DNA of 64,000 nucleotides from Nostoc sp. RI_552 (GCA_016124525.1 WGNO01000046.1:1-64000), one strand, 5' to 3'; shown: positions 1 to 9,660, counted from the stretch's first letter. A program made the numbers and translations. The notes: a model not told the origin generated them from the sequence alone.

Positions 1-93
1 AAGTTAGCACATCTAAAGTAATGGATTATATTAACGATCCACATCATGATAGACATTGAATGCAGATAAATCTGCTTGAGTCGGTTTTCCACC

Positions 94-114
94 CCGGTTT
101 AAAAACACGGGGCT
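94..114. repeat. GC-rich hairpin downstream of the hydrolase gene
   Basis: Five paired bases (CCCCG/CGGGG) enclose an A-rich loop. It lies just past the 3' end of the minus-strand hydrolase gene and could act as its terminator, but no clear U-run follows. The first 141 bases otherwise contain no gene I can support. Confidence 0.35.
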
Positions 115-141
115 ACCAACCTCCCATATTATTTACGTGTG

Positions 142-864
142 TCAAATCAGGTAACGCGTAAACCACTCACTCGCCAATTGCGCTACTGCTTCCAATGCCC
201 CCGGTTCTTCAAACAAATGGGTCGCTTTCGGAATAATTTCTAATTGTTTTTCTGTAGTTAACTGTTTGAGTGCATCCTCATTCATCGCTATTACTGGTGT
301 ATCATATGCACCTACAATCAACAGTGTTGGTGCTTGCACATGAGGCAACGCTGCACCAGCTAGGTCAGGCCGTCCACCGCGACAAACTACAGCTTTTAGA
401 GCTTGAGGGCGTTTTGCTGCCGCTAGGAGGGCTGCACCACCTCCCGTGCTAGCTCCAAAGTAACCTACTTGGAGGTCACGAGTTTCTGGGTTCTGTGCTA
501 GCCAATCTGTAGTATCTACTAATCGCGATGCCAATAGTTCAATATCAAAGCGTAAATGTCTTGTTATCAGGTCAATTGCTTCTTCTTGTTCAGTTAGTAA
601 GTCAATTAGCAGGGTTGCTAGTCCAGCCTGTTGTAAAACTCCAGCAACAAATCGATTGCGGGGACTATGGCGATCGCTACCACTGCCATGAGCAAATACT
701 ACTATGGCTGTAGCACCATGTGGAATCACCAAATTGCCTTCTAGCTTCACCTCTCCTACTGCGACTGATACTAGATGTTCATGATAGTTCTGTATTGATG
801 TTTTATCCACTGATAAAATCTCCATCTCCAATGCAAAAAGGGTAAACCCACTATCCTCCGTCAA
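142..864 (-). CDS. Alpha/beta hydrolase, dienelactone hydrolase-like
   Basis: A 240-residue protein with an alpha/beta-hydrolase fold, predicted to be a soluble serine (or cysteine) hydrolase of unknown substrate. The FAHGSGS segment near residue 58 looks like the oxyanion strand-loop. GASTGGGAA near residue 137 is the nucleophile elbow with Ser as nucleophile. VGAYDTPV near residue 184 supplies the acid and KATHLFEE near residue 213 the His, so the catalytic triad looks complete. Close relatives occur in cyanobacteria as stand-alone proteins or fused to phosphoribosyltransferase domains. It is alone on its strand, with the TspO-like gene diverging about 210 bp away. The first 15 or so residues are not typical of the fold, so an internal Met at residue 14 is a possible start. 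The family call is solid; the substrate is unknown. Confidence 0.85.
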   Translation of the reverse strand: MTEDSGFTLFALEMEILSVDKTSIQNYHEHLVSVAVGEVKLEGNLVIPHGATAIVVFAHGSGSDRHSPRNRFVAGVLQQAGLATLLIDLLTEQEEAIDLITRHLRFDIELLASRLVDTTDWLAQNPETRDLQVGYFGASTGGGAALLAAAKRPQALKAVVCRGGRPDLAGAALPHVQAPTLLIVGAYDTPVIAMNEDALKQLTTEKQLEIIPKATHLFEEPGALEAVAQLASEWFTRYLI

Positions 865-1075
865 GATTTAGCTGCGGGTGATTGATTTATGGGTCGTCAG
901 ATGTCAGTAGTTGTTGTCTTTTTTTCTATTTAATATTTTTTAATCTTTCTAGTTAGTATGCTAATGCTAAATAAATGCTCATACCACTCCTATTAGGGAG
1001 TATCTGAGAACAATTTCCCACTTCATAAAGATATAAACTAAAAGCACACAAAGATATAAGTTATCTGATTATCCT

Positions 1076-1864
1076 ATGCATAAGTCTACATCTCGAAATA
1101 ACGGGGATTTTATCCGGCAAGTTGCTACATTGACGGCTATTATTGGCACTTTTGTTGTCAACGTATACTCAAATATTTTTCCGCTCAATGGCATGAGTAT
1201 AGGAGAAATTTCTAACACTTTGTTCGCTAATGTGCTAATTATCCCTGCTAACTATGCCTTTGCTATTTGGGGACTGATTTATTTGGGATTATTCGCATTC
1301 GCAATTTACCAATTTCTACCCAATCAGGGCCATGATGTAGATTTGCGTAACACAGGATATTTCTTGGTAATTGCCTCAATCGCTCAAATTATCTGGGTCT
1401 ATCTTTTCCTCTCCAGACTTTTTACTCTTTCTGTAATCGCAATACTGTTCATTCTATTACCACTGATTGCTGCCTATTTGCGGTTAAGAATTGGTAAAAA
1501 GCGTGTCTCTCATGACAAGAAGTGGTGCGTTCATTTTCCCATCAGTATTTATCTGGGCTGGATTAGCGTGGCAACTATTGTTAATGTAGCTTCTGCCTTG
1601 TATTTCCAGGGATGGAACCGGTGGGGCCTTTCGGCTGAATTATGGACTGCTATGATGTTATTGGTGGCTTTTACTATTGCAGCAGTCATGGTCATCCAGG
1701 GTCGAGACTTTGCTTACACAGGAGTAACCGTTTGGGCATTGGTGGCCATAGCACTCAAGCAGTCGAATAGCTCTTTACTTAGGAACTTGGCATTAGTTTC
1801 GGCAATTGCCCTGGTTTTGATGATCGTAATGAAATGTATAAAAAATGAACCTAGAGGGACGTGA
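1076..1864 (+). CDS. TspO/MBR-family tryptophan-rich membrane protein
   Basis: A 262-residue polytopic membrane protein with about six to seven hydrophobic segments. The NYAFAIWGLIYLG stretch (around residues 60-72) and later Trp-rich helices are typical of the TspO/MBR group, which is implicated in binding tetrapyrroles and in stress or light signalling. It is longer than the usual 155-165-residue TspO; longer forms are common in cyanobacteria. Its 3' end overlaps the possible upstream start of the DUF4336 gene, so the two are probably co-transcribed. The ligand is not inferable from sequence. Confidence 0.8.
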   Translation: MHKSTSRNNGDFIRQVATLTAIIGTFVVNVYSNIFPLNGMSIGEISNTLFANVLIIPANYAFAIWGLIYLGLFAFAIYQFLPNQGHDVDLRNTGYFLVIASIAQIIWVYLFLSRLFTLSVIAILFILLPLIAAYLRLRIGKKRVSHDKKWCVHFPISIYLGWISVATIVNVASALYFQGWNRWGLSAELWTAMMLLVAFTIAAVMVIQGRDFAYTGVTVWALVAIALKQSNSSLLRNLALVSAIALVLMIVMKCIKNEPRGT

Positions 1865-1868
1865 ATGG

Positions 1869-3074
1869 ATGCAACCGAGTAATCATCCAAAACATTGGTC
1901 ATGGCATTTCTGGCCTGCTGTACCACTCTATCCCTACGGTAAGCGGCGGACAATTTGCGCGGAAATTGTCAAAGATACTATCTGGACATTTGATCAACTT
2001 CAAGGCATTCTCTACACTGTTGTGCCGATTCGGATGACTGTGGTTAAACTCGCAGCCGGAGGTCTTTTGGTTTATGCCCCAGTCGCCCCCACTGGGGAGT
2101 GCGTCGGTCTGGTGAATGAGTTAGTTAAAAAACACGGTGATGTTAAGTACATTATTCTGCCCACTAGTTCTGGTCTAGAGCATAAAGTTTTTGTCGGACC
2201 TTTTGCTAGATGCTTCCCACGGGCACAGGTTTTTGTTGCTCCCCATCAATGGAGTTTTCCTTTCAATTTACCCCTGAGTTGGCTTGGTTTTCCCCCAAAA
2301 CGCACTCAGGTGCTACCACAAGAAAGTAGCCAAAGCCCGTTTGCTGATGAATTCGATTATCACGTGCTGGATATTGATTTGGGACGGGGTTGCTTTGCAG
2401 AAGTGGCATTTTTTCACAAGCGATCGCACACTCTGCTGCTGACTGACTCTATCATCTCGGTACCAGAAGAACCACCTGCTATCACTCAATTAGACCCCTA
2501 TCCTCTACTGTTTCATGCCAGGGATCATGGTGGGGAACTGATGGCAGATCATCCAGAAAATCGCCGCAAGGGATGGCAACGTATTTCACTGTTTGCAGTT
2601 TATTTTCGTCCTCATGCTTTGGAAATGACGGGATTACAGCAAATGTTGGGCGATGCTTTCAAAGCACCAGACCATTCACCAAAGGCTTATTTTGGTTTAT
2701 ATCCGTTTCGCTGGCGACAGAATTGGCAGCAATCATTCCATACCCTAAGAAGTAATGGACGTGTGTTTGTAGCGCCGATCCTACAAATCCTCATTTTCCC
2801 CCAAGCACCAAGACAAGTACTTACTTGGGCTGATCAAATTGCTGGCTGGGATTTTCGCCAAATTATCCCCTGTCATTTTGATTCTCCTATTCAGACAAGT
2901 CCCGATGAATTCCGCCAAGCATTCCACTTTCTGGAAAAGCAACCCGCTTTTGGTCAGGACTCATCTGCAACTACAAATCAGCCTCTCTCGGAGGAAGATA
3001 TGCAATTTATCAGGGAACTTGAAGCGGGTTTAGTCAAGCAGGCCATAGCCAAGCCACCTCAAGAGAAAATATAA
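1869..3074 (+). CDS. DUF4336 domain-containing protein
   Basis: About 401 residues, soluble, belonging to the cyanobacterial/plant DUF4336 family, which is distantly related to metallo-beta-lactamase-fold proteins. Its function is unknown. Family hallmarks are visible: WPAVPLYPYGKRRT near the N-terminus, DTIWTFDQLQG, LVYAPVAPTGEC, and a later IIPCHFDSPI. I chose the ATG at 1869 because the conserved region begins shortly afterwards. An in-frame ATG at 1845 would overlap the end of the upstream TspO-like gene by 20 bp. Overlap or near-overlap implies translational coupling with that gene. The protein is full length. Confidence 0.85.
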   Translation: MQPSNHPKHWSWHFWPAVPLYPYGKRRTICAEIVKDTIWTFDQLQGILYTVVPIRMTVVKLAAGGLLVYAPVAPTGECVGLVNELVKKHGDVKYIILPTSSGLEHKVFVGPFARCFPRAQVFVAPHQWSFPFNLPLSWLGFPPKRTQVLPQESSQSPFADEFDYHVLDIDLGRGCFAEVAFFHKRSHTLLLTDSIISVPEEPPAITQLDPYPLLFHARDHGGELMADHPENRRKGWQRISLFAVYFRPHALEMTGLQQMLGDAFKAPDHSPKAYFGLYPFRWRQNWQQSFHTLRSNGRVFVAPILQILIFPQAPRQVLTWADQIAGWDFRQIIPCHFDSPIQTSPDEFRQAFHFLEKQPAFGQDSSATTNQPLSEEDMQFIRELEAGLVKQAIAKPPQEKI

Positions 3075-3096
3075 TTCGTAATTCGTAATTCGTAAT
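3073..3096. repeat. Heptamer tandem repeat (AATTCGT)
   Basis: Three to four tandem copies of AATTCGT directly follow the DUF4336 stop codon. A related run occurs at about 63006-63024 after the DUF4912 gene. Short tandem heptamers (STRRs) like this are known from heterocystous cyanobacteria. Confidence 0.7.
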
Positions 3097-3106
3097 TTGT
3101 GAGATT

Positions 3107-4459
3107 TTAATTGCCAGTCAGTGGTTTTAAATGAGCATTAAATCTGGCATTTTGCAAAACTTGAACTGTTGTTGTGGGATTTTGTACGCAAAATTGCCAA
3201 CCTAAACGAACTAATTTGCGAGAAGTTTCTGATTGTATAATTCCAATTACGGGAGCCTTGGCTTTTTCTTTATCACCTGAATATTCTTGTAAAATTGTTT
3301 TTAAATCATGGAGTTTTTCAATGTCTCTTGCTTGTTGCGGATTTAGTTCAACCATCACCATTTTCACTTCTTCTACTTTTTCTACATCTTCAACAATCAG
3401 TTGAGTTTGGTCATCGCGCCGATCCACTTTACCCCACATAATTAATCTTTCATCAACTTTGAGTTGTTCGCTAATGCGCTCATAAATTTTTGGAAAAACA
3501 ATTGCTTCAGATTGTGTGGTTAAATCTTCTATTTGTAAAATTGCCATTTGCTCGCCTTTTTTTGTCATCACTTTTTTCACATTATTCAGCATGATGACCG
3601 CACAGATTTTTGTGTCGTCTTTTTGTTCATTAAGTTGTGCAAGGTTAATAGCAGTTAGCAGTGATGCTGCTTGCCCTAAAGATTTTAATGGATGATCTGA
3701 CACATAAAATCCCAGCAATTCTTTTTCCATGCGTAACTTTTCCTGTGGGTGAAAATCTGGCACAGGTTGAGCTTTGGGAACAGCTTCAAAAGTACTACTT
3801 GCTATTTGATGATTAGTATTAGCAGAACTACCACCTAATAAATCAAACAAATTTCCTTGACCACTAGCCCTATCTTTAGCACGGGACTGAGCCCAATCGT
3901 AAACTAATTCTAAATCATGAATTAATTGTTTACGGTTTGCTTCAATTTTGTCAAAGGCTCCACAGTGAATCAATGATTCCACAGTCCGGCGGTTTACAAC
4001 ACGCAGATCCACACCATCACAAAAATCAGCCAGTGATTGAAAATCTCCACCCTCGTTTCTCGCTGACAAAATACAAGCGATCGCATTTTGTCCGACATTT
4101 CGCACGGCTGACAATCCAAATAAAATTTTTCCGCCCGCTGGTGTAAAATCTAGTCCAGAACGATTAATATCTGGGGGATCTATTGTGATACCCATATTCG
4201 CGCAGTTATTAATATATTTCTGCACTTTATCTGTATCACCACTGTTAGCTGTCAACAGTGCCGCCATATACTCTAACGGATAATTAGCTTTTAAATATGC
4301 TGTTTGATAAGTGACATATCCATAGGCAGTTGAATGGGACTTATTGAAACAATTCGAGGCTATCAAACCATTTTTAATCGCAAAATTATGGTGGTGCTCA
4401 ACCCCAATATCATAAACATTTTCTCGACCCACAAATTTACGCGCAGTTATTTTCACCAT
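3107..4459 (-). CDS. dnaE: DNA polymerase III alpha subunit, C-terminal half with split-intein C-segment
   Basis: Encodes the downstream half of the replicative polymerase alpha subunit, made as a separate polypeptide and joined to the N-terminal half by protein trans-splicing. From the ATG at 4459 the first 36 residues are the C-intein: MVKITARKFVGRENVYDIGV at the start, then HNFAIKNG, ending IASN. Cys is the first extein residue (CFNKSHSTAYGYV). The remaining 414 residues contain the end of the polymerase core, the helix-hairpin-helix region and an OB fold. The reading frame stays open 61 codons further upstream, but that extension is not intein-like, so I reject it. The N-terminal partner gene is not in this window, as expected for cyanobacteria. 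Trans-splicing is known for the family; for this copy it is inferred. Confidence 0.95.
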   Translation of the reverse strand: MVKITARKFVGRENVYDIGVEHHHNFAIKNGLIASNCFNKSHSTAYGYVTYQTAYLKANYPLEYMAALLTANSGDTDKVQKYINNCANMGITIDPPDINRSGLDFTPAGGKILFGLSAVRNVGQNAIACILSARNEGGDFQSLADFCDGVDLRVVNRRTVESLIHCGAFDKIEANRKQLIHDLELVYDWAQSRAKDRASGQGNLFDLLGGSSANTNHQIASSTFEAVPKAQPVPDFHPQEKLRMEKELLGFYVSDHPLKSLGQAASLLTAINLAQLNEQKDDTKICAVIMLNNVKKVMTKKGEQMAILQIEDLTTQSEAIVFPKIYERISEQLKVDERLIMWGKVDRRDDQTQLIVEDVEKVEEVKMVMVELNPQQARDIEKLHDLKTILQEYSGDKEKAKAPVIGIIQSETSRKLVRLGWQFCVQNPTTTVQVLQNARFNAHLKPLTGN

Positions 4460-4764
4460 TTTTACCAACCTGAAAAATAAAATATGTAAATTTAGGTAAA
4501 GAAGACTATAACCCCTGACCGTGCTAATTTTAAATTTTAGATTGCCGTTTGCAAAGCGTACACAGCGAGTGCGAGTATTGCAAGTTTTTCTTGTTCCAGC
4601 TACCCTCCTTGTCCGTGAAACAAAACCCAAAATTGATGTCAAGGGATTGATGGTGAGGCTAATGGTGGTAGAATAGTCAGAATGTGAGATAAGTAGACAA
4701 CGTAAAGGGTATTTCCGAGTTGGAATACTGCGTGATTGCGTAATCTACGCGATTAAATAAACTC

Positions 4765-4916
4765 ATATCTTGCACCAGGCAAGGGTCAGTCACGGAACCA
4801 TCCCGGAATCAACCCTGCCTAAGTGAGTTCACAACCTTGATTCTGTATTAGTCAGCGCAGGCGGACTTAGTTTGTTAGCCCGCGTTTTCTAGTCTCCAGG
4901 GCTGGGTGCAAGATGT
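4765..4916 (+). ncRNA. Structured RNA candidate, 6S-like
   Basis: About 150 nt whose two ends pair over 12 positions: ATATCTTGCACC at 4765 with GGTGCAAGATGT at 4905. Internal pairings include AAGGGT/ACCCT (4781/4812) and CTAAGT/ACTTAG (near 4819/4865). This gives a long, interrupted rod like bacterial 6S RNA, which mimics an open promoter and binds RNA polymerase. A plausible promoter (TTGCGT near 4736, TAAACT near 4758) lies just upstream. It sits between dnaE-C (divergent) and rpsD, and no ORF fits. The pairing is seen directly; the 6S identity is inference. An rpsD leader element is the main alternative. Confidence 0.5.
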
Positions 4917-5115
4917 CAGTAAACGAAAAAAACCAATTTGAGAGAGTACGGCAGGACAATCCGGATTTTATGCTTGGGGAGAAAATGTTTCCACTTTGAT
5001 AAGTCGTGTCAAAGTCAGCAGTTTCTGAGAACCAAGAATTTCCTGATTTATAATCGGGAAAGTGTCAAAACTGAATGTCTGGGTAAAATTTAACAGGATT
5101 AGATTAAGGAAACTC

Positions 5116-5724
5116 ATGTCCCGATATAGAGGGCCACGCCTCAGAATTGTACGTCGCCTAGGCGAATTGCCAGGATTAAGTCGCAAAAGTCCTAGAAGGG
5201 CCTATCCACCAGGCCAACATGGTCAGAACCGCAAAAAACGCACTGAATATGCAGTCCGTCTAGAAGAAAAGCAAAAAATTCGGATGAACTACGGTTTAAC
5301 CGAAAAACAACTGCTGCGCTATGTGCGTAAAGCTAGACGTGTGACCGGTTCTACCGGACAAGTGCTGCTACAACTGCTAGAAATGCGCTTGGATAATACC
5401 GTTTTTCGCTTGGGTATGGCTCCAACGATTCCAGCTGCTCGCCAGCTGGTAAGTCACGGCCATGTAACAATTAATGGTCGAAGAGTAAATATTCCCAGCT
5501 ATCAGTGCCGTCCGGGTGAAGTAATTGCAGTCAGAGACAGTGAAGCTTCCCGCAAGTTGGTAGAAAACAATTTGCAATATCCCGGTTTAGCCAATCTGCC
5601 TAGTCATCTAGAATTTGATAAAGCTAAGTTGACAGGCAAAGTTAACAGTGTCATTGAGCGAGAATGGGTGGCATTACAAGTCAATGAACTGCTCGTGGTG
5701 GAATACTACTCACGTCAAGCCTAG
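5116..5724 (+). CDS. rpsD: 30S ribosomal protein S4
   Basis: A 202-residue primary 16S rRNA-binding protein that nucleates small-subunit assembly and, in some bacteria, represses its own translation. [16 protein letters not shown] is the canonical start of cyanobacterial and plastid S4. The S4 RNA-binding domain is visible near residues 90-150 ([28 protein letters not shown]). An upstream in-frame ATG at 5062 is discarded because it adds non-conserved residues. The ATG at 5116 is preceded by AGGAAA at good spacing. It is transcribed alone and converges with moaA across a hairpin. Confidence 0.97.
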   Translation: MSRYRGPRLRIVRRLGELPGLSRKSPRRAYPPGQHGQNRKKRTEYAVRLEEKQKIRMNYGLTEKQLLRYVRKARRVTGSTGQVLLQLLEMRLDNTVFRLGMAPTIPAARQLVSHGHVTINGRRVNIPSYQCRPGEVIAVRDSEASRKLVENNLQYPGLANLPSHLEFDKAKLTGKVNSVIEREWVALQVNELLVVEYYSRQA

Positions 5725-5779
5725 TTGTTGGTATTTGGTCATTGGATTGCGGATTTAATCAAGTACAGAACCTCACTCC

Positions 5780-5806
5780 ATCCCTTTCCTGAGAAAGGAG
5801 AGGGAT
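5780..5806. terminator. Hairpin between convergent rpsD and moaA
   Basis: ATCCCT and TTTCCT pair with AGGA and AGGGAT across a GAGA loop, with one mismatch. It lies between the two convergent genes and could terminate either transcript. Confidence 0.5.
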
Positions 5807-5816
5807 TAACCAATGA

Positions 5817-6803
5817 CTAACCACCAATTTGCGACATGGTACGGCTATAAACACCCGCAGTACCAGAGTCGCGGCCTTTGTAGTTAATTTCTGGCTTTAT
5901 TGCCAATAACTCTCTGACTTGCTTTTCTAGTTCAACGGTGCTAACACCAGCACGCAGGGCCGTTTTTAAATCAATTTGCCCAGTTTCATTTAATAAACAG
6001 GGACGTAACCAACCATCAGCGGAAAAACGCATCCGGTTACAGCGATCGCAAAAACATTCTGACATTTGACTAATAAATCCCAGGGTTCCCTTCGCGCCTG
6101 GAATTTGAAATACATCGGCAGGACCACATCCACGAATTTGAGATTTTGTCAAGCCCCAACGATGGCGGATGCGTTGGCGCAGGTCTTCTGAAGATACCCA
6201 ACCGCGATCAGCAAATAAATCTCCATTACCAATGGGCATAAATTCAATAAACCTGACGTGCCACTGCTGATCAATAGTTAAGGCAGCTAAATCGAGAATT
6301 TCGTCATCATTAACACCGGGAATTACCACTACATTCAGCTTCAAAGGGTCAAATCCCACTCTATGGGCAGCTTGAATACCCTGCCAAACTTGTTGCCAAC
6401 GAGAACGACCACGATGACCGATGATTTGGTCAAAGGTGTCTGAATCCAAGGAATCCAGGCTAATATTTATACGACGTAAACCAGCATCGTAGAGGTTTTG
6501 TGCTTGCTGGGCTAATAAAAATCCATTAGTAGTCATAGAAAGGTCTTGGGTTTGAGGTAATGAAGCGATGGCCCTGACCAACCTTGTTACACGGGGGCGT
6601 AGCAATGGTTCCCCACCCGTCAACCGAAACCGGGTAAAACCCACAGGAATAAATACCTCTTGAATCAGCGTCAGTAGTTCCTCATCAGTTAATAATTGTT
6701 CCTTCAGGAGATAATCTAGTTCTGCCTCCTCTGGCATACAATACTGACAACTAAAGTTACAGCGATCAATAAGGCTAATTCGGAGATAATCTACCTGGTT
6801 CAT
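5817..6803 (-). CDS. moaA: GTP 3',8-cyclase (molybdenum cofactor biosynthesis protein A)
   Basis: A 328-residue radical-SAM enzyme that converts GTP to 3',8-cyclo-7,8-dihydro-GTP, the first step of molybdopterin synthesis. The N-terminal cluster motif CX3CX2C is at residues 15, 19 and 22 ([10 protein letters not shown]). The SAM-binding [10 protein letters not shown] follows. The second iron-sulfur site is the CDRCNRMR segment plus a downstream Cys (RPCL). The protein ends in the required Gly-Gly (SQIGG), so it looks intact. It lies 51 bp downstream of kdpC on the same strand and may receive readthrough from it. Other moa genes are not in the window. Confidence 0.95.
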   Translation of the reverse strand: MNQVDYLRISLIDRCNFSCQYCMPEEAELDYLLKEQLLTDEELLTLIQEVFIPVGFTRFRLTGGEPLLRPRVTRLVRAIASLPQTQDLSMTTNGFLLAQQAQNLYDAGLRRINISLDSLDSDTFDQIIGHRGRSRWQQVWQGIQAAHRVGFDPLKLNVVVIPGVNDDEILDLAALTIDQQWHVRFIEFMPIGNGDLFADRGWVSSEDLRQRIRHRWGLTKSQIRGCGPADVFQIPGAKGTLGFISQMSECFCDRCNRMRFSADGWLRPCLLNETGQIDLKTALRAGVSTVELEKQVRELLAIKPEINYKGRDSGTAGVYSRTMSQIGG

Positions 6804-6854
6804 AGTTGAGTGTTTATTTTCTATCCTACATTTAGAAAATAAACCCTGTCTTGT

Positions 6855-7448
6855 TTACTGACGGTTAATTTCTTGTAGGTCAAGAGCATAATTCAATCGC
6901 AGCACATTGACTCCCGGCTCACCAAAAATCCACAGAAATCTACCATCAGTATATCTATTAATTAAAGGTAATATTTCATCGTCTTGTATACCACGGGCGC
7001 TAGCAACTCGCCCCAACTGCTCCCTTGCTGCTTGCAAAGAAATATGTGGGTCTAAGCCAGAACCAGAAGTATAAATTAAGTCAGCAGTGGGTTGAATATT
7101 TTCTTCTCGAAATTTATTTGTCTGTTTGACAATTCGATCTAGCAGTGCTGGATTGCTAGGAGCAAGATTACTACCCCCTGATATACCAGTGGGGCTTGCC
7201 TGTTCTCCTTGGCTATATTTCACACTACTGGGACGACTGTGAAAATAACGATCCGATGTAAATCTTTGCCCAATCAAAGTCGAACCAATTGGTTGTGCTT
7301 CTACATTCACCATAATGCTGCCATTAGCTTGAAATGGAAACAAGGCTTGACCCGTGATCAAAATTGCCAAGGGATAGATAATTGCCGTTAGTAACCACAG
7401 CAAAAAAGTCATGCGAATAGCTTTGATAAATTCTTCAATAAAAGTCAT
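6855..7448 (-). CDS. kdpC: Potassium-transporting ATPase subunit KdpC
   Basis: A 197-residue single-pass membrane subunit of the high-affinity KdpFABC potassium pump. One N-terminal membrane helix (about residues 12-35) is followed by a periplasmic domain with the family motifs GSxLIGQ-like (GSTLIGQRF), FHSRPS and SGSGLDPHIS. It is the last gene of kdpABC and starts 22 bp after the kdpB stop, consistent with one operon. Full length. Confidence 0.95.
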   Translation of the reverse strand: MTFIEEFIKAIRMTFLLWLLTAIIYPLAILITGQALFPFQANGSIMVNVEAQPIGSTLIGQRFTSDRYFHSRPSSVKYSQGEQASPTGISGGSNLAPSNPALLDRIVKQTNKFREENIQPTADLIYTSGSGLDPHISLQAAREQLGRVASARGIQDDEILPLINRYTDGRFLWIFGEPGVNVLRLNYALDLQEINRQ

Positions 7449-7470
7449 AAAAATTTCTATTGTCTAATTT

Positions 7471-9573
7471 TTATACCCACTCTGTTGCCGCAATTAGCAT
7501 ATCTATTAACCTAATTGCGATAAACGGTACAATTAACCCACCCAAAGCATAAATCAAAATATGGCGTTGTAGCAGTTGATTAGATTTCAGGTATTTTAAC
7601 TGCACACCTCTGAGAGCTAAGGGAATTAAAGCCGGAATAATTAAAGCATTATAAATTAGTGTTGATAATACAGCGGAATTAGCGCTTGACAAATTCATAA
7701 AATTCAAACTTTGCAGATTAGCGCTGGTAATAATGAGTGGGATAATTGCAAAGTATTTAGCAATATCATTAGCAAGGGAAAACGCAGTCAAAACCCCACG
7801 GGTAGCGAGTAATTGTTTAGTAATACTGATGATATCAATCAATTTTGTGGGATCAGAGTCCAAATCTATAATATCGGCTGCTTCTTTAGCCGCTTGAGTA
7901 CCCGTATTCATGACAATACCAACATTAGCCTTTGTCAGTGCAGGAGCATCGTTAGTGCCGTCTCCTGTCATAGCGACTACTGCACCTGCGGCTTGTTGTC
8001 TGTGAATCACATTAACTTTATCCTCTGGTGTAGCTTCAGCAATAAAGTCATTTACTCCTATTTCTTGGGCAATGACAGATGCAGTAATTAAGTTATCGCC
8101 AGTGAGCATAATAGTATTGATCCCCATCCGGTGTAACTGCTGAAAACGCTCTTGGATACCGGGTTTAATAATGTCTTTCAGATAAATCACACCATAAATT
8201 TCTTGATCTAGACAAACTGCTAAGGGTGTACCTCCTTGGTGGGAAATTCTTTCGTAGACAGCATTCAGTTCTGGGGGTGCTTGTCCATTGCAAAGACGGA
8301 TAAATTCTTTAATTGCTCCTACTGCTCCCTTACGGGCTTCACGCCCCCCTGGCAAGTTGGTGCCACTGATTTGGTTTTCCTCGGTAAATTCTACTTTTAC
8401 TGATTGGTTGGCATCATAATCAAATTTTGCGCCATGTCTTTGTGCGAGTCGGATAATTGATTTTCCTTCAGGTGTGTCATCAAAGATACTTGCGGCCAAA
8501 GCTATATGAGCCATTTCCTCTAATGAATGGCCATTGATGGGGATAAACTCTTCTGCCAAACGATTGCCAAGGGTGATGGTGCCTGTTTTGTCGAGAATTA
8601 AGGTATTGACATCGCTACAAATTTCCACGGCCTGTCCAGAAGTGGCAATGACATTACACTGGACAACTCGATTCATCCCAGCAATACCAACTGCACTTAA
8701 TAATCCGCTGATAGTAGTGGGCATCACTGCTACCAAAAGAGCGATCAAAATTGGTACAGTGATGGGATTTTCCACATAGTAAGCAAATACGGGTAAGGTG
8801 GCCACCGACAACAAACAAACTAAGCCCAAAACTGCTAAGAAGATTGTTAAGGTCGTTTCATTGGGTGTTTTGCTGCGTTTTTTTCCTTCTAACAAAGCAA
8901 TCATCTGGTCAATAAACCCTTTACCTGGGTCAGATGTGATGCGAACAATTAGTTCATCGGAAATAATACGCGTGCCACCAATCACCGAGTCGGTGACATC
9001 CGAGCCTGATTCTTTGAGGATCGGTATTGTTTGGCCAGTAATCGCTGATTCATCCACCGAAGCTACACCCATGATGATTTTACCATCAGCAGGAATGATA
9101 TCCCCTGCTACTAAATAAACGGTGTCATTTTGTCTGAGGCTAGTGGAAGGAACTGCGAAAATGGTACCATCGGGAGCCAGTTTTTTGGCTGTTGTCTGTA
9201 AGTTCCTGGATCGTAAGCCGTCGGCTTGGGCTTTACCCATTCCTTCAGCCAATGCTTCTGCAAAATTAGCCAGCCAAACAGTCAGCAACAAAATTACTGT
9301 TAATAAGCCGTACAAAAGTTGTGGGTTATTTTCTTGGGCTGGGGTAAATAAGTTCGGATCAATAGTGAATACTAGGGTGAGAATTGTCCCCAGCCATACC
9401 AAAAACATCACTGGATTTTTAATTGCATACCCGGGATTAAGTTTGACAAAAGCATCTCTAACAGCTCTGAGATACAGTTTTTTGGTATTTATCTTCGGTT
9501 TTTTGACGGCTTGGCGGCGATCGCCAGAACGAAAACGTGATGATTTAGCTTTAGAAGCAGGTGCGAGGTTCAT
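7471..9573 (-). CDS. kdpB: Potassium-transporting ATPase ATP-binding subunit KdpB
   Basis: A 700-residue P-type ATPase that powers K+ uptake through KdpA. The phosphorylation motif DKTGT is at residue 328, and GDGTNDAPAL and the PTT motif in the membrane segment are present. Around residue 178 the actuator loop reads ITGQTIP, where the family has TGES. The catalytic Glu (E161 in E. coli), which activates water for dephosphorylation, is Gln181 here, and the Ser used for inhibitory phosphorylation in E. coli is Thr. The N-terminal 30 residues are basic and longer than in E. coli. A 121-bp gap with heptamer repeats separates it from kdpA. Assignment is certain; the activity of this variant is open. 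Confidence 0.95.
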   Translation of the reverse strand: MNLAPASKAKSSRFRSGDRRQAVKKPKINTKKLYLRAVRDAFVKLNPGYAIKNPVMFLVWLGTILTLVFTIDPNLFTPAQENNPQLLYGLLTVILLLTVWLANFAEALAEGMGKAQADGLRSRNLQTTAKKLAPDGTIFAVPSTSLRQNDTVYLVAGDIIPADGKIIMGVASVDESAITGQTIPILKESGSDVTDSVIGGTRIISDELIVRITSDPGKGFIDQMIALLEGKKRSKTPNETTLTIFLAVLGLVCLLSVATLPVFAYYVENPITVPILIALLVAVMPTTISGLLSAVGIAGMNRVVQCNVIATSGQAVEICSDVNTLILDKTGTITLGNRLAEEFIPINGHSLEEMAHIALAASIFDDTPEGKSIIRLAQRHGAKFDYDANQSVKVEFTEENQISGTNLPGGREARKGAVGAIKEFIRLCNGQAPPELNAVYERISHQGGTPLAVCLDQEIYGVIYLKDIIKPGIQERFQQLHRMGINTIMLTGDNLITASVIAQEIGVNDFIAEATPEDKVNVIHRQQAAGAVVAMTGDGTNDAPALTKANVGIVMNTGTQAAKEAADIIDLDSDPTKLIDIISITKQLLATRGVLTAFSLANDIAKYFAIIPLIITSANLQSLNFMNLSSANSAVLSTLIYNALIIPALIPLALRGVQLKYLKSNQLLQRHILIYALGGLIVPFIAIRLIDMLIAATEWV

Positions 9574-9660
9574 TTTATCTGGGGAGTGGGGAATGGGGAA
9601 TAGAAAATGGGGAATAGGGACTGGGGACTGAGGAATGGGATTTCGTAGTTTCTTCCCCTT
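9574..9660. repeat. Degenerate heptamer repeats between kdpA and kdpB
   Basis: Repeated GGGGAAT/GGGGACT-type heptamers fill most of the kdpA-kdpB spacer. This is an STRR-like block lying inside an otherwise tight operon. No coding capacity is seen. Confidence 0.65.

Noticed and set aside
270..713. Plus-strand ORFs opposite the hydrolase gene
   Set aside because: Antisense shadows of a well-supported minus-strand gene.
9122..9631. 169-codon plus-strand ORF opposite kdpB
   Set aside because: Entirely antisense to conserved kdpB codons and ends in heptamer repeats.
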